From assembly GCF_003286085.1 (NCBI RefSeq), contig NW_020825706.1, positions 248,001 through 312,000 on the forward strand: a DNA stretch of 64,000 bases. Direction: 5' to 3'. Made by a program: the position numbers and the translations under genes. The notes under the pieces were generated by a model. It was not told where the DNA came from, did no database searches, and saw only the letters and a program-made list of their open reading frames with translations. This DNA is from Drosophila persimilis. Lineage: Eukaryota; Arthropoda; Insecta; Diptera; Drosophilidae. Of the stretch, positions 12,875-20,200 are shown piece after piece (the first letter of the stretch is position 1; every line of letters starts with the position of its first letter).

Positions 12875-15800
12875 CCTGCATGTGTGCAAAGTCAAATCCT
12901 TGCTGGATTACAAGGGGGATTCCTACTGTTTGCATGTCCTTGTTTGCGGTAGCCCATCCGCACAGCCACAAAACGTTGGCAGGAGCAGAAGGACTGACTC
13001 TCTGATTATTTCTGCCAGCATGTGTCTCCCACAAAAATAAACGACCGCAAAAATGCATCTGTAAAATCGATGTCATGCATAATTTAAAAATCTCCCCCAA
13101 AAAAAGTAATAAATGAATTCTAACAATTGTGTTTGTGTTTGCGTGTGTATGTGTGTGTGTGGGGAATATATTTACATGGGATTGTCTCTGATTCTCATTC
13201 ACGCTCCCTCCAAATGGGGGATTTACTCTGATTCTCCCAACAAATGTTGTAACTGATATTTTTGGGAAGGGGGCGTAGTTTTCATTGATTTTTGTTTGGA
13301 AAAAGTTTTTCCGAAAAACTATTTAAGTTTTCTTTTTTGGATTTACATTATTAATTATAATTTTTTTTGTGTATTTTAAGTTTGAAAAATTAATAGAAAT
13401 ATTAAAAATATTCATCTTACTATTTCGATAATTTATCCACCATTTATCGATTATTAATCGAACAATTACCAATTTTTCGAATAAATTGGGACCATTTTCT
13501 TTTAGCTTTTACTTAATTTAAGGGAATTTGCCAAGGCGTGGGCCATCATCATCTGTGACCCTGTGACCCTCATATAAATTAAGGCTTATGGAAAATAAAT
13601 ACTGAAGCCACTGTCCTCGAGTGTCCTGCCGTTGCCCGCTGCGGTTACGCATAAGTATAATGAAGTAAAATAAATACGGGCTTTAAGCGCTATAATCGTG
13701 ATATATGCCGTCGGCAATTTACGACTTCTTCGCACATTTATAAATATATATCTGGTGAAATGGTGACAACAGCAAGCGCTGAGGCTGAGATACAGATACA
13801 GAAAACTGACTTTTGACGTGGCGATGCGATGCTTCTCGTTGGAGGTTTCTCCTGGCTGTTGCTGCTGCTGTTTGCTGTTGCTGTGATTTGGGTTAAGTGC
13901 TGCTCGTGCGCTTTTAAGTAGGTATGTGTTGGCACACTCACACAGATACCACACACACACACACACACACACACATGTACAATGTACATGTAGGTATGTC
14001 TATGTCCTTGCACACATTTGCCAAATAAAGCGTGTTAATGTTTTGGCAGCAATGGCGTGTTAACTGCCTTCCATTTCGCTCGCTTGCACAATGAAAGAAT
14101 AAAAATAAAAACGCCAGCAAAAGCATAAAATAAATACATACAGCAGCAACAGCAGCAGCAGCAGCAGCAGCAACAGCTAAATGTAAAAAAATATTAAAAG
14201 TTGCAAATTCCCAGGAAAAAACCTGAGAGCAGAGCAGACAGACGCCACAGTATCTCTACGTTTGAGGGGCAGCGGGGGGGCGGCAAATGTTACTCATACG
14301 CAATGTGTAATTAAAATTACACTCTCTCTCATACAGTTACTCAAAACAGTATGTGCGAACATTTTAATTGACTTGTTATTCAGTCGCTGTTGTTGTTTAG
14401 TCTATTGAAAAACGGATAGAATAGGTGGGGTTTTAATCTTTTTAAGGGCTGCAAAACTACACAAAAAATTCAATTAAAGTTTGGCTTTTCAATAAATATA
14501 AAAGGAAGAAGAAGAACGTAATACCTGACAGCTTTGAAGAGTATCTAAATTAAATCTATGTCTAGGTATACATTACCCAGCTTAAAAACATATTTCTTTT
14601 CATCTGGCAACTGTCTATAAAGTTTTTAAGTGCAAACTTCTAGACAGTTTCTTGGGAAAAAGCAAGGAAAAAAAAGTTTAAAAGTAAACTGCCAGATAAA
14701 AGGCAATAATTAAGCTTTAAACTGATGCCAAAAGTGGAACGACAGACAGAATCTGATTACCAAAATTTATGGCTGTTACACCGCAGACACACTCAACTCT
14801 CTCTCTCTCTCTCTCTGTCTCTCTGCAGTATCTCTCTGGCTCTTTCTCTCTTTCTATAGAACTTACCGTATAGAATATCTCATTAAGGTGATAATTGTAT
14901 GCATTGCGGACATAAGTGCGGATAATTTTATCTCGTCGCTCGCCCTCGAAACCATTTTGTATATCATGGGCACTGAAGCGCCAAATCGATTCGCCTGTGA
15001 CGACGCCAAACAGGACATCATAGTGACCGCCCATATTTGCTGTGCCAGAGGCGCCACCGCCAAAGTAGCCGCCACTGAACGACGCGCCACTGCCACCGCC
15101 ACCGCCAGACCCACCGTTCCCGCCGCCCGGGGATGTCTGGAAGCCAAAGTCCGCCGATGAACGCTTCGAGTTGCGGGCCATTAAATCATCGATATCGAGA
15201 TTGGAATGTCCGGGTCGTATGACAACGCCATCAACCTAAATTGAAAGAAGGCGAATCGCAAGTAAATGACAAAAGTAGTGGCAAGGACAAAAGGAGGTGC
15301 TGCAAGGAGAGCAAAGTAAGTAATAAAGTCCATTGAAGCGGAGGACTCGAACAAAAAGAACGAACAGAGTACAGAGCACCGAAAAAAATGAATCCTTCTT
15401 TCAATTTTCGTTATCTATGATTTTACCGATGGTCCAAAGGATGTCAGAAAGTTGGGAGCCTGTATATCGGCACTGTAGAGATCCTCCAGCGGCACATCTC
15501 TCAGACAGTCGACTATTTGCTCATGATGTCGATTCAGGTCCTCGGGTATTGTGCAATTCACTTCCTTGGCCAGCTTGACGGCAAACAGCACGGGATCCTC
15601 GACCAGGGCCCATGAAGAGTAGGCCGAACCCGACATGAGGATGGCCCGATGGAAGAGCCCTCGCACCATCGTCGGCGATGTCATCAGATAGTTAATGCAG
15701 GCCGCCCCCGTGCCGTGTCCTGCCAGGGTTACGGCATTCGGATCGCCACCAAATTTCTGTATATTCTGCTGGATCCAATGGAGGGCTGCCATTTGATCCA

Positions 15801-17086
15801 TTAGCCCATAGTTGGCGACCCTAGCATGGGCATGCGGATTGGGATTGGCATTGAGGAAACCTAAGGATGGAAATTACGTAAATGGGAGGTATTTAGGGAT
15901 GGGTATTCTCGGGCTGTACCTAGTATTCCCAGTCGGTAGTTAAGTGTTACCACCACCACTTCGCCGTAGCTGGCAAGGATACTGCCGTCATAGGGATTGC
16001 CGCTGCTCCATTCGAAGGACTCGCCATGTATGAACACCATCACGGGTAGCTTTTTCTCATTGGCACCAGCTACAACAAAAATATGGAAAATATCATAAAT
16101 ACAAATCATCATTTAAGCAAAAAGTTTTGATATCTCAATTCCGCATTCCCCCCCCCGCGAACACTCAACACTCCCCGCACAAAAATACTCGCTCTCAGTG
16201 CGCCCTCATGAACCATTAAATGTTTCCGTTTGCGTGCAAAGCGGATTTTGCCATTGAAATCGCTTCAGATTAGTGGATTCACTTGGCCCTGGCCCCCTGG
16301 ATTTTCGTCTGGGGGTGGCACTTACGATAAGATTTTTCCATTGCGCAGCACTGGCTACGTGAGCGCCACGCTTTGGCTTGCCCTTCTTTTTATTTTTTGC
16401 GTATAAATTATTGGCATTACGTGGAGTACGATTAATCTTAATTAATTGAATTTAAATAAGATTTATGAAGAGCTTAATGTACGCTTATACATATTTTTTC
16501 CACTGTTTCGCTCCCTGTTTGCCGGAGTTTTCTTTTGCTTACCATTCACCGGGGAAAAGACATTCAGGTAGAGGCAATCCTCGGACTGGTTCTCCAGAAA
16601 CGGCAGCAATCTCCTCAAGTACTCCAGACGGCCCTTGGGCATCTTCTCCAGGGCCGCCGTCTCGTTCTGTATATTGGGCAAACGCTGCGGACAGACGGGA
16701 CTGTACTTATCCGAGATGCGAATGCCATCCCAGGGCGCCGGTGCACGCGTGGGACTGAATCTGGATTATGGATTATGACAGTGCATTGGACTCATAGAAA
16801 GGTGTGTATTTGTTACGAACCGATTTTGCTTGGTGGGTGGCGTGGCATATGGCACTCCGAGGAACACCTCCACAGATCGCAGAAATCGAAAGCTATCCAA
16901 TGGCAGTATCAGGCCATGCAGTCGACCATATCGTGTCTGCACTATGCGATGCCCCAGACGGGCATTCTTGTAGATGTCCGATGTGGAGGCCTCGACATTG
17001 GGCAGGCCTATAAGACCGATAAGACCGATAAGGATGCCCGGCAGCAGCAGTAGCCGCAGCAAAAGCAACAGCTGGCTTTCCCCCAT
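1695..17086 (-). CDS. Nlg4: neuroligin, synaptic adhesion protein (nine exons, C-terminus beyond)
   Basis: Postsynaptic adhesion receptor that binds neurexin. The coding join on the minus strand is 17086-16821, 16760-16543, 16069-15920, 15860-15427, 15235-14867, 12773-12331, 12164-12046, 9457-9152, 2813-1695. All eight introns are GT-AG and all junction phases agree. The product so far is about 1141 residues: a Leu-rich signal peptide (1-34), a cholinesterase-like domain (about 45-680), a juxtamembrane region, one transmembrane helix (about 823-849) and a cytoplasmic tail of at least 290 residues rich in Gln, Gly, Ser and Ala. The nucleophile elbow reads GHGTG (about 259-263), so the esterase serine is missing, as is normal for neuroligins. 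Conserved family blocks include [44 protein letters not shown] and [11 protein letters not shown]. The frame ends in phase 1 at a consensus donor, so the last exon lies further left. Neuroligin identity is firm. The paralogue Nlg4 is inferred mainly from the nearby CG5023 orthologue and is tentative (Nlg1 and Nlg3 are alternatives). Confidence 0.93.
6124..6156. repeat. (CT)n microsatellite
   Basis: About 16 uninterrupted TC/CT dinucleotides inside neuroligin intron 8. On the minus strand it is a GA run, a potential GAGA-factor binding site, though function is not shown. Confidence 0.9.
6575..7010 (+). mobile_element. candidate solo LTR, family not assigned
   Basis: A GC-rich island in an AT-rich intron. 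A tandemly duplicated CTCTCTAGCAGCGCTGCTCGC unit sits at about 6785-6840, a TATA box (TATAAAAA) at 6885, and a compact promoter-like stretch around 6913-6930 (AGTGATCGTTGGAACTG). An AT-rich end follows. This U3/R/U5-like order suggests an old solo LTR. I could not identify target-site duplications or exact ends, so a host promoter island is an alternative. No coding parts are present. Confidence 0.3.
9152..9457 (-). CDS. Nlg4: neuroligin exon 8: juxtamembrane region
   Basis: Codes [20 protein letters not shown] and PELHRAG, matching the KNHYRAHRLSFWLNLIP block of insect neuroligins. A Ser-rich linker and the segment [19 protein letters not shown] follow. Acceptor TTGCAG just above 9457, donor GTAAGT at 9151. 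Confidence 0.92.
9458..12045 (-). other. neuroligin intron 7 (2.6 kb)
   Basis: Contains a GT microsatellite at 10619-10640, a CA tract near 10142-10157 and an AT-rich block at 10800-11220. No credible coding sequence was seen. Confidence 0.8.
10619..10640. repeat. (GT)n microsatellite
   Basis: Eleven perfect GT/TG dinucleotides in neuroligin intron 7. Confidence 0.9.
12046..12164 (-). CDS. Nlg4: neuroligin exon 7: NPNE block, end of esterase-like domain
   Basis: Codes [20 protein letters not shown], then [15 protein letters not shown]. The first codon is split (ACC GG/G AAT) and restores the family motif RTGNPNE. Introns on either side are 166 and 2588 bases. Acceptor GCGGCAG; donor GTGAGT at 12045. 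Confidence 0.92.
12331..12773 (-). CDS. Nlg4: neuroligin exon 6: YTDW to WSNFARTG block
   Basis: Codes [10 protein letters not shown], a Pro/Ser/Gly low-complexity insert of about 40 residues ([17 protein letters not shown] region), [38 protein letters not shown] and [11 protein letters not shown]. The true acceptor is TACGCAG just above 12773; the reading frame runs open far upstream through a GA microsatellite, but that part is intron. The donor GTAAGT is at 12330. Confidence 0.93.
12825..12869. repeat. (GA)n microsatellite
   Basis: About 21 GA dinucleotides roughly 50 bases upstream (on the minus strand) of neuroligin exon 6. The long CT run on the transcribed strand keeps a false reading frame open (LSLSLS) but is intronic. 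Confidence 0.9.
14609..14649. repeat. inverted repeat able to form a hairpin
   Basis: The arms AACTGTCTA and TAGACAGTT pair perfectly. An inner AAGTTT/AAACTT pair follows after a small bulge, around an 8-base loop. A further outer pair (CTTTTCATCTGGC at 14596-14608 with GCCAGATAAAAG at 14691-14702) flanks it. It lies in neuroligin intron 5. It could be a short terminal-inverted-repeat remnant or an RNA hairpin; no known family or microRNA was recognised. Confidence 0.6.
14867..15235 (-). CDS. Nlg4: neuroligin exon 5: Gly/Ser-rich insert then GVVTGES block
   Basis: Opens with [20 protein letters not shown], then a Gly/Ser-rich insert of about 45 residues. It resumes the family sequence with [20 protein letters not shown] and the [18 protein letters not shown] block. 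Acceptor TTTAG before 15235; donor GTAAGT at 14866. It joins in phase 0 to IVNEYTDW in exon 6. The insert is specific to this paralogue or lineage. Confidence 0.92.
15427..15860 (-). CDS. Nlg4: neuroligin exon 4: pseudo-nucleophile elbow GHGTG
   Basis: Codes [19 protein letters not shown], then [20 protein letters not shown], then [16 protein letters not shown]. In active esterases the elbow is GESAG; here the central Ser is Gly, so the domain is non-enzymatic. Acceptor CCTTAG before 15860; donor GTAAAA at 15426. Confidence 0.95.
15920..16069 (-). CDS. Nlg4: neuroligin exon 3: [10 protein letters not shown] and [12 protein letters not shown] block
   Basis: Codes the esterase-fold strand and oxyanion-region equivalents, [13 protein letters not shown] and [14 protein letters not shown], both strongly conserved in neuroligins and esterases. 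It is bounded by acceptor TTGTAG and donor GTACAG, and the frame agrees with both neighbours. The next intron is only 59 bases. Confidence 0.92.
16543..16760 (-). CDS. Nlg4: neuroligin exon 2: Cys-containing early esterase-like segment
   Basis: Codes [12 protein letters not shown], then [11 protein letters not shown], then [14 protein letters not shown]. The two cysteines correspond to the conserved first disulfide of the cholinesterase fold. It follows a 60-base intron, with the acceptor CCAG just before 16760. The donor is GTAAGC at 16542. Confidence 0.9.
16821..17086 (-). CDS. Nlg4: neuroligin exon 1: signal peptide and start of ectodomain
   Basis: Starts at ATG 17086-17084, just before a Leu-rich hydrophobic stretch ([20 protein letters not shown]) typical of a signal peptide. 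It ends with [13 protein letters not shown]. The donor is the weaker GTTCGT at 16820. It was preferred to GTAACA three bases downstream because only it keeps frame with exon 2 and gives the expected NRFSPTRAP. The ATG is preceded by in-frame stops and two upstream ORFs in the leader. Confidence 0.88.
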
Positions 17087-17256
17087 CCTCGTGGCAGTGC
17101 TTTTGCTTTTTTTTCGGGCAATTTAATTGAATTCTGTTCTCCACCTTCTCCCCTAAATCGATGTGGCTCTGGATGGCAGGTAATTCTTCCTGATCATTTA
17201 CACTATCTATCGGCTACGATGTCTCGAATTTCCAGCTGAACGGCTTTCATTTTGAT
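17087..17256 (-). promoter_or_regulatory. neuroligin 5' leader exon with two upstream ORFs
   Basis: A consensus acceptor (TTTATTTCCAG) ends just above 17256, so the start codon exon probably carries at least 170 bases of untranslated leader and a non-coding exon lies upstream. The leader contains two short ORFs ending before the main ATG. One of 15 codons runs 17250-17203 (MKAVQLEIRDIVADR) and one of 14 codons runs 17197-17153 (MIRKNYLPSRATSI). Such ORFs usually lower translation of the main frame. Transcription of this exon is inferred, not shown. Confidence 0.55.
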
Positions 17257-18617
17257 CTGGAAATAAAGAGAGAAACGTAAAAGATGGGTTATAGCTTATG
17301 ACAGGATTTTTATTTCAGAGTAAGGATGATTAACACGTTTATTGCAAGTAAAAGAAGTCTTAATGTCGCAAAAGGAACAAAAAGAACGATAAAAAAGAAG
17401 TCGAAGGAATTCGGCAGCGACTTTCGCTTACTTTACTTAAAAATTCGTACCTTTGTTATTCTTTGGACAATTTTCATGATTAGTAGCTTGTTTTATTGAA
17501 AAATAATACCACTAAAGAACTACATTCTAAAAAAAAATCTAAAAATACTAAAACAAATTTTAAAAGAATTACAAAGTTTAAGGAACGTAAAAAATGGTAG
17601 AAAACTTTAACTTTGTTTTGATATACCTTTATGTATAACCTTTGTATGAACACAAATCAAAAATTATATGAAAGGTCATACATTTATCTGTTTAATCCCT
17701 AAAGTTTTTGGATATTGGCACAGTAGTTGGCAAGTAAAAAAATTATAAAAGTGCGCGAAATAACCAAGTCGCAGCTTTTTTAATTTTTAAAAAAGGTTTT
17801 TGTGGGTTATTTAAAATTGTACGTATAGGGATGTAGTCTATTCTACAAAGCCTATCATCTAATTGTATGTCTTGTGCTAAGTACTTTCCAAAAAAGTATT
17901 TCTCTTAAGATCTTTACTTTGAAAAGAGTTACTCGAAAAAATATACCGAAAAAGAGGTTACTTCCTAAAATCCCAAAAACATGCGTTGTTCATATTTTAA
18001 GAGCTCGGAAAAAATCCAGAAATGTATAAATTTTCTCCTAAATTTTTCCGCTTTCACATTCGTGTATGGGAAAACATGTTAAATTGTTGATGAAAATTCT
18101 TTTTAGGGATAAAGTGTGATGGCCACAAGGTCGCAGCAAGAGCTGTGTCGCCACTCTCCTCATTTCGGTTTGCGTGTGCATTTGTATCTGTATCTGCACA
18201 TTTGCATTTGCAGCTGTAGTTGCTTATGTGTGTGCCTGCCTCAAGGTTACTCTTTACTCATACTGCAATTGTGTCAGTGTGCAATTTCCATCTGTATCTG
18301 CGGGTGTTTGCGGCTCTACTCTTTTATTTTTTAAGCTTTTACATTGTACCTATTTTTATTTATTTTTTTCTGCCTGGAATTACTGTGTTGTGTGCGTTGC
18401 ACCGACAATTCAAGAACGCGCCACAGCGAGTGGCAGCAATGCCAAAAGTAGCTCATGCTCTAAGGCTCTGGGGCTCTGCTAAGCGGATGGGAGGGGAAAA
18501 TAATGAGGGAATGAACATCAAAGTTAACCAAGATACTTAATTCATACAGAAATGATTTCGGAATAGTACAGATAAATTTCAGAAACAACTAAGTACAAAA
18601 CCCAGGTACAAATACAG
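17257..18617. other. AT-rich interval between neuroligin leader and Ldh_2 gene
   Basis: Holds the second copy of the unclassified repeat (17588-17880) and further AT-rich DNA to 18110. A stretch of short TGTATCTG/CATTTGC motifs follows at 18175-18310. No gene was seen. It may be intron of the neuroligin gene on the minus strand and the promoter region of the Ldh_2 gene on the plus strand. Confidence 0.6.
17588..17880. repeat. unclassified dispersed repeat, copy 2
   Basis: Shares AAAATGGTAGAAA-CTTTAACTTTG, a TATGTATAACC-like block, CAAATCAAAAAT, GAAAGGTCAT and AAAATTATAAAAGTG in the same order with 608-905. The two copies are strongly diverged, so the family is old. No terminal repeats or ORF were seen. 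Confidence 0.5.
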
Positions 18618-20024
18618 ATGACAAAAAGAAACTTTCTGGATATCCTGCGTAGAGTCCGTCTAAAGCTAACCACTACAAAGGTGATCGACGATGGGAAATT
18701 GAAGATTCACAACCCCAAATCGGAGAACCAATCCCCCAAAACCCACATCAAAAAAGGGAATGGACTTGCCACTCCACCACTTGAGTGGCTGTGGACCAAA
18801 CGATCAAACCTCGATGTGGAATTGGACAGGGCCTCATCGGAGCCGGAACCGAAAGGGAATGAGGACTTCTGGCAGAACATCAAGCGGGTGCTGTTGATCT
18901 GCGGCGGTAAGGAGAAGCCTGGCGACATTGAGAACAAGTACATACTGGAGTCCACCGGCAAGTTGGTGGAGATAATGGAGGCCCAGCGGTTCGTTAAGGA
19001 AGTCTTTGCCGCCCTGGACGTGCCCATGGACTCGGCGACGGATATGGCAGATTCTTTGATTGGCGCCGATTACATGGGTCACCGATCCATGGGTATCCAA
19101 CGGCTACCGTCGATTGCTGCCGACCTCCTCAATTCCACGGTGGCGGCACGTGCTGTGCCCGAGATTATTTCACAGAAGCCGGCTGTGGCTTTGGTGGATG
19201 GCTGCAATGCTCCCGGTCCGGTGGTGGGCAGGTTCTGCATGGATCTGGCGGTGCAGAAGGCTCGTAGGGTGGGCATTGGCTGGGTGGGTGCCCGACATTC
19301 CAACTGCATTGGCATGGCCTCGTGGTATACCTGGCGGGCCATGGATCAGCGCATGATTGGCATTTGCATGTCGAACGCAGCTCCTACTCTAGTGCCCCCC
19401 CGCGGCACAGAGGCGGTCCTTGGCGAAAATCCTATAGCCTGTGCTGCCTCTGGGGCAACGGAACAATTCGTCGCGGATTTCGGTATGTCCGCCTGTTCGG
19501 TGGCAGATCTGGAGCTGTCGTCCTGCAATGGCAAAGCGCCGAAGCTACCGAGGCTGGCGGCCCTGGGCTGTGACGGCAGAGAGACGACATCCACGCCTGA
19601 GGCACTGCGCTCCCAGCGCCTGCGGGCCTTTCAGCCAGAGTACAAGGGATTTGGCTTGGCTGCCATGGTGGACATTATGTGTGGCGTGATGACCGGCGCC
19701 GGCTATGCAACAAGGCTGCAAAAGCGGGGCTCATACAACCCGGAGAATGCCCCAGCGAATTTGGGCCAGGTGTACATTGCCATTGATCCGGTGCGATTCT
19801 GTGCCTCTTTTGAGGATCGTCTCATCGACTTTCATAGCCTGCTCCGTGGAGCCACGCCCTGCCAGAAGGATCAGCCACCTCTAGTGCCTGGCGACATGGA
19901 AATCTCGCATATGGCGGCAGTCGACGATCAGGGCGGTATCTTTTTGTCTCCCTGTACGTTGGGAGTTCTCAAGGAATTAGCGGACAAATTGGACATCAGG
20001 CCACTGCAGATGAAGCCAGTGTAG
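18618..20024 (+). CDS. malate/L-lactate dehydrogenase (Ldh_2 family), intronless
   Basis: A 468-residue intronless frame. Residues about 115-465 match the Ldh_2 family of NAD(P)H-dependent 2-hydroxyacid dehydrogenases (malate, L-sulfolactate, ureidoglycolate type). These are cytosolic enzymes unrelated to ordinary LDH/MDH. Visible motifs are GADYMGHRSMGIQRL (about 149-163) with the family histidine, VGARHSNCIGMASWYT (about 223-238, where relatives have the HSNHFG-type motif), LGENPIACA (268-276) and YKGFGLAAMVDIMCGVMTG (342-360). The first ~118 residues are a Lys-rich extension not usual in the family. A downstream Met such as residue 120 would give a family-length protein, but the frame is open and clean from 18618. 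The substrate cannot be told. The GC-rich codon choice contrasts with the AT-rich flanks, as expected for a real gene. Confidence 0.88.
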   Translation: MTKRNFLDILRRVRLKLTTTKVIDDGKLKIHNPKSENQSPKTHIKKGNGLATPPLEWLWTKRSNLDVELDRASSEPEPKGNEDFWQNIKRVLLICGGKEKPGDIENKYILESTGKLVEIMEAQRFVKEVFAALDVPMDSATDMADSLIGADYMGHRSMGIQRLPSIAADLLNSTVAARAVPEIISQKPAVALVDGCNAPGPVVGRFCMDLAVQKARRVGIGWVGARHSNCIGMASWYTWRAMDQRMIGICMSNAAPTLVPPRGTEAVLGENPIACAASGATEQFVADFGMSACSVADLELSSCNGKAPKLPRLAALGCDGRETTSTPEALRSQRLRAFQPEYKGFGLAAMVDIMCGVMTGAGYATRLQKRGSYNPENAPANLGQVYIAIDPVRFCASFEDRLIDFHSLLRGATPCQKDQPPLVPGDMEISHMAAVDDQGGIFLSPCTLGVLKELADKLDIRPLQMKPV

Positions 20025-20194
20025 GAACGCGAATGTTTTCCCATTTTAAAGATACGTTTTTTTTTCGTTATTTTCTTGAAATCACATTTCAGGGAAAAAG
20101 TTTCAGCTTTTCTCTCGCCTCCTTTGCTCCTTCGCCCCACTAATTATGGAGCGTTAAAATATTCAAAAGTTCACTTCACAACAAGACCCCACGC

Positions 20195-20200
20195 AATAAA
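20195..20200 (+). promoter_or_regulatory. candidate poly(A) signal AATAAA of the Ldh_2 gene
   Basis: The first canonical AATAAA downstream of the stop codon at 20022-20024, about 170 bases away. A fly 3' UTR of this size is ordinary. No transcript evidence. Confidence 0.4.

Larger units (their letters stand above)
12774..14866 (-). other. neuroligin intron 5 (2.1 kb)
   Basis: Holds the GA tract 12825-12869, AT-rich DNA at 13330-13480, a CA tract at 13950-13974, a CAG/CAA run at 14141-14175, an inverted repeat at 14609-14649 and a CT tract at 14798-14816. No coding exon was seen. Confidence 0.8.

Noticed and set aside
12774-13202. Upstream continuation of the neuroligin exon 6 reading frame through a GA microsatellite
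   Set aside because: The acceptor TACGCAG at 12774 joins exon 5 to exon 6 in phase 0 and gives the family motif [13 protein letters not shown]; the extra part is microsatellite-coded LSLSLS and has no family match.
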